DNA of 20,187 bases from DATJLQ01 sp035509415 (lineage in GTDB: Bacteria > Pseudomonadota > Alphaproteobacteria > JACZXZ01): positions 1 through 20,187 of the forward strand of contig DATJLQ010000215.1 in NCBI GenBank assembly GCA_035509415.1, written 5' to 3'. Below the pieces are notes generated by a model, which did not search any database, was not told the DNA's origin, and was given only the letters and a program-made list of their open reading frames with translations. Below are positions 14,993 through 20,187 of this stretch, one piece after another. How positions within the stretch are numbered: position 1 is the first letter of the stretch; each line of letters begins with the position of its first letter. Made by a program: the position numbers and the translations under genes.

Positions 14993-16360
14993 TCATGGAC
15001 TGCGCCGCTCGCGGGCGCCCACCTTTTGATGCCTGTCCTTGAGTGTTTCGACGTCCGAGGTCTTGAGGAGGACGGTCCCCGGCGCCTCGACCGGCCATTC
15101 GAGATACTTGCGCCGAAGCGCCGCCTCGATGGTGTCACGGTGTTTGCGGAACTGTTCGAGCCTGCTCTTCCGGTCGAGGCCAGCGGCGCCGAAATGGTCG
15201 TCCAGGGATTCGCGGCTGACCATACAGCGTACGACCTGACCGCCCGCGCGCGCCGTGAATGTCACGACGTCTCGCTCGAAATCGTAATAGGCCGGCGATG
15301 AGTCGAATTCCAACCCAAGGCCCGCGATCGCAGAACGCCGAAGGTCGGCGAGCTTGAGGACTTCGTCGCGGACGACCTGATCGATCGAGCCCAGCCCTTG
15401 AAGCATCCGTCGGCGCCATTTCGGCCCGCGTTCGTGCGCCTCTCGCCACGCCGACTTCAGGTCTTCCGGCCGTCGGCGCAGGAGGACGCCGAGTAACGCC
15501 TCGGCCTGTTGAATGTCCTTCGGCGATTTTGCGGTTCCGGATTGTCTAATCGACGACAGGATCAGTTTGTGTACGGCAAATCTCTGCGGCGATGGAACGG
15601 TGACGTAGACGCCGGCTCCATACAGCACGATCGCGGGCTCCGGTTCCCGGATCAGAAAATCGAAATGCTGGAGTTGTTGAGCATCCGTCCCAAGCGCCGG
15701 CAAGCGCTGCGGCGCATTCGTGCCGGCAACGCGGCTTGGCGTCAGAAAATCGACACGAACGTCCTTTGCTTGGTAGACCGCGGTGCGACCCGAATCGTGG
15801 GCGTAGGGAACGCGCCTGAACGAAGAATCGACCTCACGCAATACGGCGAGCATGTCCGGGATTTCGCCCTCCACTGCCTTGGAGACTTCCAGAAACTGGC
15901 CGATATCGACGTCGTCGGTCTGCAAGGCGCTGTTGGGCAGCCGGCTCCCAAGCATCGCGGCGTAGCATTGAAAGGCGAGCGTGCCGACGAGAACGCCGCG
16001 CAGGCGGAATACGCCGGCACGCGCGAGCGATTCGAGAACTCGCCCTGCCGTATCGCGAGGCTGGGGCAGCGGCGCGGATCGGACCAGCGTCGAAACGAGC
16101 TTGCGCCGTTCCTGGCGGCTATCGTGCGCGCGCCGGTGGTGCGCGATTCGATCCAGGATCCGCTGACTTTCCGGCCCGACATAGCGCTGCGTTCGCAGCC
16201 CATTTTCACGGCCTTGAAAATACCAATACCGCCGCCCTCGTATCATCTTGGGCGTGAACGCGCCCGGTTCCGGAAATTGCGCGTCGAAGTCCGCCGTCGC
16301 GCATTGCTCGAGCAACTCCGCATAGACGGTTTGTAGCGCAAGGGGGATGTCGCCCAGCAT
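14993..16360 (-). CDS. GSU2403-type nucleotidyltransferase-fold protein with DUF1488-like C-terminus
   Basis: A 455-residue protein. Residues 40-70 (RGRRYWYFQGRENG, then RYVGPESQ) and 115-270 resemble the GSU2403/NTP_transf_8 nucleotidyltransferase family. The G-T of VGTLAFQCYAAML (125-137) is followed by TDDVDI (148-153), supplying D150 and D152. D204 in VRVDFLTPSR completes an acidic triad, and RFAVHKLILS (260-269) is typical of this fold. Residues about 349-436 (LEFDSSPAYYDFERDVVTF, then VVRCMVSRESLDDHFG, then a helix and a short strand) resemble DUF1488. The substrate is unknown: a nucleotide-transferring toxin, an RNA- or protein-modifying enzyme, or an inactive relative are all possible. 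Base composition is visibly lower in GC and codon use more mixed than neighbours, and it splits proB from proA, so horizontal acquisition is likely. It has its own operator-bearing promoter; only a weak GGA precedes the ATG. Confidence 0.7.
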   Translation of the reverse strand: MLGDIPLALQTVYAELLEQCATADFDAQFPEPGAFTPKMIRGRRYWYFQGRENGLRTQRYVGPESQRILDRIAHHRRAHDSRQERRKLVSTLVRSAPLPQPRDTAGRVLESLARAGVFRLRGVLVGTLAFQCYAAMLGSRLPNSALQTDDVDIGQFLEVSKAVEGEIPDMLAVLREVDSSFRRVPYAHDSGRTAVYQAKDVRVDFLTPSRVAGTNAPQRLPALGTDAQQLQHFDFLIREPEPAIVLYGAGVYVTVPSPQRFAVHKLILSSIRQSGTAKSPKDIQQAEALLGVLLRRRPEDLKSAWREAHERGPKWRRRMLQGLGSIDQVVRDEVLKLADLRRSAIAGLGLEFDSSPAYYDFERDVVTFTARAGGQVVRCMVSRESLDDHFGAAGLDRKSRLEQFRKHRDTIEAALRRKYLEWPVEAPGTVLLKTSDVETLKDRHQKVGARERRSP

Positions 16361-16376
16361 CGATCGGCCGTCCCGC

Positions 16377-16402
16377 TATACTCATAATGCAGGATGAGTA
16401 TA
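16377..16402. repeat. palindromic operator-like site 1 (promoter-proximal)
   Basis: TATACTCA (16377-16384) and TGAGTATA (16395-16402) are perfect 8 bp inverted arms with a 10-base centre. The right arm contains the predicted -10 box of the nucleotidyltransferase gene. The left arm lies just after the predicted transcription start, 17 bases before the ATG. A bound protein would block the promoter. Confidence 0.7.
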
Positions 16403-16425
16403 ACGATAACATATTCAATTCACAA
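16397..16425 (-). promoter_or_regulatory. predicted promoter of the nucleotidyltransferase gene
   Basis: On the minus strand TTGTGA (16420-16425, 4/6 to consensus) is 17 bases from TATACT (16397-16402, 5/6), inside an AT-rich island. The predicted start near 16390 gives a leader of about 30 bases. The -10 box is one half of an inverted repeat, suggesting repression. Confidence 0.55.
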
Positions 16426-16434
16426 CACAATTAA

Positions 16435-16463
16435 TTATACTCAGTTTATATATTTGAGTATAA
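16435..16463. repeat. palindromic operator-like site 2 (distal copy)
   Basis: TTATACTCA (16435-16443) and TGAGTATAA (16455-16463) are perfect 9 bp inverted arms with an 11-base centre. It copies site 1 at a distance of 59-60 bases. The direct repeat TGAGTATAACGA is exact at 16395-16406 and 16455-16466. Confidence 0.7.
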
Positions 16464-16469
16464 CGACAC

Positions 16470-16499
16470 GGCGGGCAGCCATGGACTCCGCCGCCCGCC
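16470..16499 (-). terminator. hairpin after proB
   Basis: A 10 bp stem (GGCGGGCGGC with GCTGCCCGCC on the minus strand, one G-U wobble) with a 10-base loop lies about 25 bases past the proB stop. The wobble pairs only in the minus-strand transcript; on the plus strand the same position is an A-C mismatch. This supports action on the proB message. The following tract (GTGTCGTT) is only modestly U-rich. Confidence 0.45.
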
Positions 16500-16524
16500 C
16501 TCGGGGTTCGCAACGAGCCCGGCC

Positions 16525-17664
16525 TCAGCTCAGCACCAGGTCGTCGCGGTGGATCAGCTCCTCGCGTCCGCGATAGCCCAGGAGCTCCTCGATCTCGGCA
16601 CTCTTGTGGCCCATGATGCGGCGCGCGTCGCCGGCGGAATAGGCCGAGAGGCCGCGCGCGATCTCGGCGCCGTCGGGCCCGAGGACGCGGATCGCGTCGC
16701 CGCGCTCGAACGCCCCCTCGACCGCGACCACGCCGGCCGGCAACAGGCTCTTGTTCGCGCCCAGCGCCTTCGCGGCACCTTGGTCGACCGTGACCGAGCC
16801 CGCGGGCATGAGGGCGGTCGCGATCAGCTGGCGCCGCGCGGTGAGCGGGCTCGTACGCGGCACGAACCAGGTCGCGCGCGCGCCGGCTTCGAGCGTGGCG
16901 AGCGGGTGCGCCTCGCGCCCGAAGGCGATCGCCATGCGGCAACCCGCACTCATCGCGACCTTGGCGGCGGCGATCTTGGTCACCATGCCGCCCGAGCTGT
17001 AGCCCGGCCGCGCGGCACCGGCCATTCCTTCGATCTCGGGCGTGATCTCGCTCACCGCGTCGACGTGGCGCGCGTCGCGCGCGCGCTTCGGGTCGGCATC
17101 GTAGAGCCCGTCGATGTCGGAGAGCAGCACGAGCGTGTCGGCGCTGATCATCTGCGCCACGCGCGCCGCCAGCCGGTCGTTGTCGCCGAAGCGGATTTCC
17201 TCGGTCGCGACCGTGTCGTTCTCGTTGATGACCGGCACGGCGCCGAGGCGCAAAAGGGTCGCGATCGTGTTGCGCGCGTTCAGGTGACGGCGCCATTCCT
17301 CGGTATCGCGCAGCGTCACCAGGATCTGGGCGATCGCGATCGCGTGGCGCGCGAAGCTCTCGCGATAGGCATGGGCGAGGCCGATCTGGCCGACCGCGGC
17401 CGCAGCCTGCTTCTCCTCGAGGGCGAGCTTGCGCTTCTTCCCGGTGAGGCCGATGCCGTGGCGCCCGAGGGCGATGGCACCCGACGAGACCAGCACGATC
17501 TCGATGCCGCGCGCGCGTAACCGCGCCACGTCGTCGGCGAGGGAGTCGAGCCAGCTGCGGCGAATGGCGCCCGTCTCCTCCTCGACCAGGAGCGACGAGC
17601 CGATCTTGACCACGAGGCGCTTCGCGGCGCCGAGCCCGTTGTCCGTCTTGCCCTCGCCGGTCAT
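16525..17664 (-). CDS. proB: glutamate 5-kinase with PUA domain
   Basis: First step of proline synthesis: ATP-dependent phosphorylation of glutamate, usually feedback-inhibited by proline. In the 379 residues, the amino acid kinase domain covers about 15-265: RLVVKIGSSLLV (16-27), VLVSSGAIALGRHG (57-70), VINENDTVATEEIRFGDND (145-163), LLSDIDGLYDADP (180-192) and the GYSSGGMVTKIAAA segment (221-234). A C-terminal PUA domain (about 282-360, with GSVTVDQGAAKAL and RGDAIRVLG) makes it the long, two-domain form. The ATG overlaps the obgE stop as ATGA, a 4-base overlap, so it is translated in tandem with obgE. Its partner proA is displaced by an inserted gene. Confidence 0.96.
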   Translation of the reverse strand: MTGEGKTDNGLGAAKRLVVKIGSSLLVEEETGAIRRSWLDSLADDVARLRARGIEIVLVSSGAIALGRHGIGLTGKKRKLALEEKQAAAAVGQIGLAHAYRESFARHAIAIAQILVTLRDTEEWRRHLNARNTIATLLRLGAVPVINENDTVATEEIRFGDNDRLAARVAQMISADTLVLLSDIDGLYDADPKRARDARHVDAVSEITPEIEGMAGAARPGYSSGGMVTKIAAAKVAMSAGCRMAIAFGREAHPLATLEAGARATWFVPRTSPLTARRQLIATALMPAGSVTVDQGAAKALGANKSLLPAGVVAVEGAFERGDAIRVLGPDGAEIARGLSAYSAGDARRIMGHKSAEIEELLGYRGREELIHRDDLVLS

Positions 17665-18701
17665 GACGCGGCCTCGATGGATTCCGCCCGCTCGGCCGCG
17701 GCGGTTTTCGCGCGCGCACTGCCGATCGCGCCCGCAAGCGTGGCGAGCACGTCTTTCACGCCCGTGCCCGCGACAGCCGAGATGGCCGCGACCTTGCGCC
17801 GCGACGCGCGCGCGAGCGCCGCCTTCTTGGCCGCGATTTCGCCCGCCGAAAGCGCATCGCATTTGTTGAGGGCGACGACTTCGCGCTTCGCCGCGAGCGT
17901 CTTGCTGTAGAGCCTGATCTCGCGCCGCACGGTGCGATAAGCGTCGGCCACGTCGTCTTGCGTGCCGTCGACGAGATGCAAGAGCACGCTGCAGCGCTCG
18001 ACATGCCCAAGAAAACGCGTGCCGCGCCCGCGCCCCTCGTGCGCTCCCTCGATCAAACCGGGAATGTCCGCGAGCACGAACTCGAGATCGTCGAGACGCA
18101 CGACGCCCAGATGGGGCGTCAAGGTCGTGAAGGGATAGTCCGCGATCTTGGGCCGCGCGCGCGAGACCGCGGCGAGGAAGGTCGATTTCCCCGCGTTGGG
18201 CAGGCCGACAAGGCCCGCATCCGCGATCAGCTTCAAGCGCAGCCAAAGCCAGCGCTCGGTGCCCGCGTGTCCCGGGTCGGCGCGACGCGGCGCCTGGTTG
18301 GTCGAGCTTTTGTAGTGGGCGTTGCCGAAGCCGCCGTCCCCGCCCTTGCACAGCACCACGCGTTGGCCCGGACGCACCAGGTCGGCGACCAGCGTCTCCT
18401 TGTCGTCCTCGAAGATTTGCGTGCCGACCGGAACCTTGAGCGTCGTGTCGGCGCCGGCGGCACCGCTGCGGTTCTGGCCCGAGCCGTGGTCGCCGCGTTT
18501 CGCCTTGAAATGCTGCTGGTAGCGGTAATCGATCAGCGTGTTGAGCCCGTCGGCCGCGATCGCAACGACGTCGCCGCCGCGCCCGCCATTGCCGCCGTCG
18601 GGCCCGCCGAACTCGATGAACTTCTCGCGCCGGAACGCGACGCATCCCGGCCCGCCATCGCCGCTCTTGACGTAGATCTTGGCCTCGTCGAGGAACTTCA
18701 T
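17661..18701 (-). CDS. obgE: Obg-family GTPase, 50S assembly factor
   Basis: Essential GTPase that binds the 50S subunit and links ribosome assembly to growth state. The 346 residues begin MKFLDEAKIYVKSGDGGPGC, typical of the glycine-rich Obg fold (1-158, with FGGPDGGNGGRGGDV and the GDGGFGN loop). The G domain follows: G1 GLPNAGKST (166-174), switch I T192-T193 in YPFTTLTPH, G3 DIPG (212-215), G4 NKCD (279-282) and G5 ISAVAGTG (307-314). A short Ala/Glu tail ends it; no long acidic C-terminal domain is present. The frame is open 18 codons further up, but ATG 18701 fits the family. There is no strong ribosome binding site. A terminator-like hairpin sits 55 bases upstream and I see no clear promoter in between, so transcription probably depends on read-through from rplU-rpmA. 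Confidence 0.97.
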   Translation of the reverse strand: MKFLDEAKIYVKSGDGGPGCVAFRREKFIEFGGPDGGNGGRGGDVVAIAADGLNTLIDYRYQQHFKAKRGDHGSGQNRSGAAGADTTLKVPVGTQIFEDDKETLVADLVRPGQRVVLCKGGDGGFGNAHYKSSTNQAPRRADPGHAGTERWLWLRLKLIADAGLVGLPNAGKSTFLAAVSRARPKIADYPFTTLTPHLGVVRLDDLEFVLADIPGLIEGAHEGRGRGTRFLGHVERCSVLLHLVDGTQDDVADAYRTVRREIRLYSKTLAAKREVVALNKCDALSAGEIAAKKAALARASRRKVAAISAVAGTGVKDVLATLAGAIGSARAKTAAAERAESIEAAS

Positions 18702-18753
18702 GGCCGAACCCGCGCTTCCCGGCTGACGGCTCGCGGCACTGCCGCGTGGCCGC

Positions 18754-18787
18754 AACGAAAACGGGGGAATGGCGATCCATTCCCCCG
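18754..18787 (-). terminator. intrinsic terminator between rpmA and obgE
   Basis: On the minus strand CGGGGGAATGG pairs with CCATTCCCCCG (11 bp, loop ATCG; stem 18762-18772 with 18777-18787). It is followed by TTTTCGTT. This is a good Rho-independent terminator, or an attenuator because obgE follows on the same strand. Confidence 0.75.
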
Positions 18788-18794
18788 GGGGCGG

Positions 18795-18818
18795 CGCTTC
18801 CCGATGATCCGGGAAGCG
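18795..18818 (-). terminator. second hairpin directly after the rpmA stop
   Basis: CGCTTCCCG and CGGGAAGCG form a perfect 9 bp stem around a 6-base loop, starting right after the rpmA TAA. It lacks a U-run. It may protect the rplU-rpmA message from 3' decay or assist the downstream terminator. Confidence 0.55.
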
Positions 18819-18819
18819 G

Positions 18820-19077
18820 TTATGCCTGCGGCTTCACCGACACCGAAGTGCGCCCGCCGGTGCCGACCTTGAACTCGACCTCGCCGCCCGAGAGCGCGAA
18901 GAGCGTGTGGTCGCGACCCATGCCGACATTTTGGCCGGGATGGAATTTGGTGCCGCGCTGGCGCACGAGGATGTTGCCCGGGATGACGATCTCGCCGCCG
19001 AACTTCTTGACGCCCAAGCGCCGGCCCGCGGTATCGCGGCCGTTCCTCGAGCTCCCGCCTGCTTTCTTGTGTGCCAT
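18820..19077 (-). CDS. rpmA: 50S ribosomal protein bL27
   Basis: Large-subunit protein whose N-terminal tail reaches the peptidyl transferase centre. The 85 residues are standard. The sequence opens MAHKKAGGSSRNGRDTAGRR, the family signature, with no extra N-terminal cleavage sequence of the Firmicutes type. FGGEIVIPGNILVRQRGTKF and HPGQNVGMGRDHTLFAL follow. GGAG lies nine bases before the ATG. An upstream open stretch up to 19161 overlaps rplU and is not part of the protein. It follows rplU by 43 bases on the same transcript and is followed by two hairpins. Confidence 0.98.
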   Translation of the reverse strand: MAHKKAGGSSRNGRDTAGRRLGVKKFGGEIVIPGNILVRQRGTKFHPGQNVGMGRDHTLFALSGGEVEFKVGTGGRTSVSVKPQA

Positions 19078-19120
19078 CGCGCAAAACTCCGATCGATTGA
19101 GCGGCGCCCGATCCTCGACG

Positions 19121-19744
19121 CTACTTCTTCTTGGGCTTGGCGCCCGACTTCTCCTTGGCACCCGACTTGCCGGAACCGGACTTGCTGGGACCCGCCTTGG
19201 CCTTGTCCTTGCCGGCCGACTTCGCGGCCGCCGCTTCCTTCGCTTTCTTCGCGGGCGCGGTCCTTTTGGGCTCGGCCCTCTTCGGCGCCGCTTTCTTGGC
19301 CGGCTTCTTCGTCCGCGTCTCCTGCGCCTCGCCGTCCGCGGCTTCGCCCGCGACCGGTGCCAAGGCGGCGGCCGGATGCTTCTTGGGCCGCGCGGGCTTG
19401 AGGTCCGCGAGCGTCACGGTGCGCGCGGCACCGGGGGGCAGGATCTCGGCGATGCGGAGTACCGTCAGATGCTGCCGGTGGCCGCGCTTCCTGCGGTAAT
19501 TGTGGCGGCGCTTCTTCTTGAAGACGAGCACCGTGTCGTCGCGCAGCTGCTCGAGCACCGCGGCACTGACGGCCGCACCCTCGATGCGCGGCGTGCCGAT
19601 CTGGATGCCGGCGTCGCCGCCGAGCATCAGCACCTGGTCGAGCTCGATGAGCGAGCCCGCTTCGGCGGAAAGCTTCTCGACCCGGATCACGTCGCCCGGG
19701 ACGACCCGATATTGCTTACCGCCGGTCTTGACGATGGCGTACAT
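19121..19744 (-). CDS. rplU: 50S ribosomal protein bL21 with long Lys/Ala-rich C-terminal extension
   Basis: Large-subunit protein that binds 23S rRNA. Residues 1-103 are a normal bL21: MYAIVKTGGKQYRVVPGDVI, LGGDAGIQIGTPRIEGA, and the rRNA-contact signature KKKRRHNYRRKRGHRQ at 76-91, ending near RIAEILP. Residues about 104-207 are an added tail of low complexity: LKPARPKKHP, then repeated Lys/Ala/Pro/Ser blocks (KKPAKKAAPKRAEPKR, KAKAGPSKSGSGKSGAKEK), resembling histone-H1-like tails. This doubles the usual length of about 103. The tail is in frame, with no stop or shift before the TAG at 19121. It is the first gene of rplU-rpmA(-obgE-proB), with a near-consensus promoter about 80 bases upstream. 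Confidence 0.96.
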   Translation of the reverse strand: MYAIVKTGGKQYRVVPGDVIRVEKLSAEAGSLIELDQVLMLGGDAGIQIGTPRIEGAAVSAAVLEQLRDDTVLVFKKKRRHNYRRKRGHRQHLTVLRIAEILPPGAARTVTLADLKPARPKKHPAAALAPVAGEAADGEAQETRTKKPAKKAAPKRAEPKRTAPAKKAKEAAAAKSAGKDKAKAGPSKSGSGKSGAKEKSGAKPKKK

Positions 19745-19823
19745 GGTTCAACCGATCTCAGGAATACGGAACGCGCCGCGCGTGCCCATCGGCCGGGACA
19801 ACGCCCCCGCGCGCGAGGGCCGC

Positions 19824-19851
19824 ACTATACTCGGGCCGCCCCCCGTGTCAA
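19824..19851 (-). promoter_or_regulatory. near-consensus sigma70-type promoter of rplU-rpmA
   Basis: On the minus strand a perfect TTGACA (19846-19851) is 16 bases from TATAGT (19824-19829, 5/6). The predicted start near 19817 gives a leader of about 72 bases before the rplU ATG at 19744. This is the best-matched promoter in the window, as expected for ribosomal protein genes. Confidence 0.8.
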
Positions 19852-19965
19852 GCATCGGAGGCGCGGAATTCCCCGCTCTAAGGGGCGCCCGAGCCGGCGG
19901 CGTCCGAGGGGTCGCGGGCGCTGGGAGCCCGGCCGTCCGCGCCGGCCCGACGGGCGATGGATCGG

Positions 19966-19994
19966 TTGCCGGGCCCGCGTCCTTGGGCTAGTCT
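19966..19994 (+). promoter_or_regulatory. possible promoter for tRNA-Ser
   Basis: TTGCCG (19966-19971) and TAGTCT (19989-19994) are exactly 17 bases apart, roughly 100 bases before the tRNA. Matches to consensus are partial (4/6 and 3/6), so this rests mainly on spacing and position. Confidence 0.3.
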
Positions 19995-20097
19995 CCGCCC
20001 CCTCGCGGCTGGCCGGCCAAGCCCGGACACGGCGCGGGACGGCGTCCCTCTGGGCGCCTGCCCCAAATCTTCAAGACCCGTATGCACGAGCCTCAGC

Positions 20098-20187
20098 GGA
20101 GGGGTGCCAGAGTGGTCGATCGGGGCGGTCTCGAAAACCGTTGTACCTTTAGGGGTACCGTGGGTTCGAATCCCACCCCCTCCGCCA
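20098..20187 (+). tRNA. tRNA-Ser (anticodon CGA)
   Basis: A complete 90-base class II tRNA. The acceptor stem GGAGGGG (20098-20104) pairs with CCCCTCC (20177-20183), followed by discriminator G and an encoded CCA at the window end. The anticodon loop CTCGAAA (20130-20136) gives anticodon CGA at 20132-20134, reading UCG. The long variable arm (GTACC with GGTAC, 20143-20158) is typical of serine tRNAs. The T arm is GTGGG-TTCGAAT-CCCAC. UCG is a frequent serine codon in this GC-rich genome. Confidence 0.97.

Larger units (their letters stand above)
19745..20097. other. intergenic region between rplU and tRNA-Ser
   Basis: A 353-base divergent gap. It holds the strong rplU promoter on the minus strand and a weaker possible tRNA promoter on the plus strand. 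The rplU leader is about 72 bases and GC-rich. Small open frames here have no ribosome binding site or recognisable product; I see no further gene. Confidence 0.6.

Noticed and set aside
16377..16466. short repeats considered as a CRISPR array
   Set aside because: Only two units, each an inverted pair, with no spacers of constant length and no cas genes; operators explain them better.
16394..16576. 60-codon + strand frame across the AT-rich island
   Set aside because: Runs through the promoter/operator region and antisense proB; no ribosome binding site or domain.

Overview
The window comes from a high-GC alphaproteobacterial chromosome. Three things suggest this: the block rplU-rpmA-obgE-proB-proA-nadD-rsfS-rlmH-gpmI-envC-ctpA-yibQ-rppH, an order I associate with alphaproteobacteria; an atp operon ending in atpD-atpC nearby; and strong G/C bias at third codon positions. 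I cannot place it to genus.

Layout. 1-898 (+) is the end of the F1 ATP synthase operon (atpD 3' part, atpC). 961-1847 (+) is a diiron ferritin-like gene with its own promoter. 1888-2426 holds two divergent very small genes, each encoding a one-helix membrane protein (63 and 44 aa). 2489-3547 (-) is a fumarylacetoacetate-hydrolase-fold protein with a twin-arginine signal. 3698-5746 (-) is a bifunctional class II aldolase/short-chain dehydrogenase. 5800-11801 (-) is a tightly packed set read gpmI > envC > ctpA > yibQ-like deacetylase > rppH, with 4-14 base overlaps at three of the four junctions. 11875-14875 (-) is rlmH, rsfS, nadD and proA, read proA > nadD > rsfS > rlmH. 14993-16360 (-) is a foreign-looking nucleotidyltransferase-fold gene with an AT-rich, operator-rich promoter. 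16525-19744 (-) is rplU > rpmA > obgE > proB. A tRNA-Ser(CGA) closes the window on the + strand.

How the genes work together. The core block mixes ribosome biogenesis and translation (bL21, bL27, ObgE, RsfS, RlmH), proline synthesis (ProB, ProA), NAD synthesis (NadD), glycolysis (GpmI), cell-wall remodelling and envelope proteolysis (EnvC, CtpA, YibQ-like) and mRNA 5'-end processing (RppH). rplU-rpmA has a near-consensus sigma70-type promoter and is followed by two hairpins, one with a U-tract, which partly insulates obgE-proB.

Most notable points. (1) An insertion between proB and proA encodes a GSU2403-type nucleotidyltransferase fold joined to a DUF1488-like C-terminus. Its promoter carries two copies of an 8-9 bp palindrome (TATACTCA/TGAGTATA) about 60 bp apart, one overlapping the -10 box. 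(2) rsfS has no in-frame ATG, GTG or TTG for its conserved N-terminus; a strong Shine-Dalgarno instead points to an ATA start. (3) gpmI appears to be leaderless. (4) bL21 carries a roughly 100-residue Lys/Ala-rich tail. (5) The FAH-family enzyme appears to be Tat-exported.
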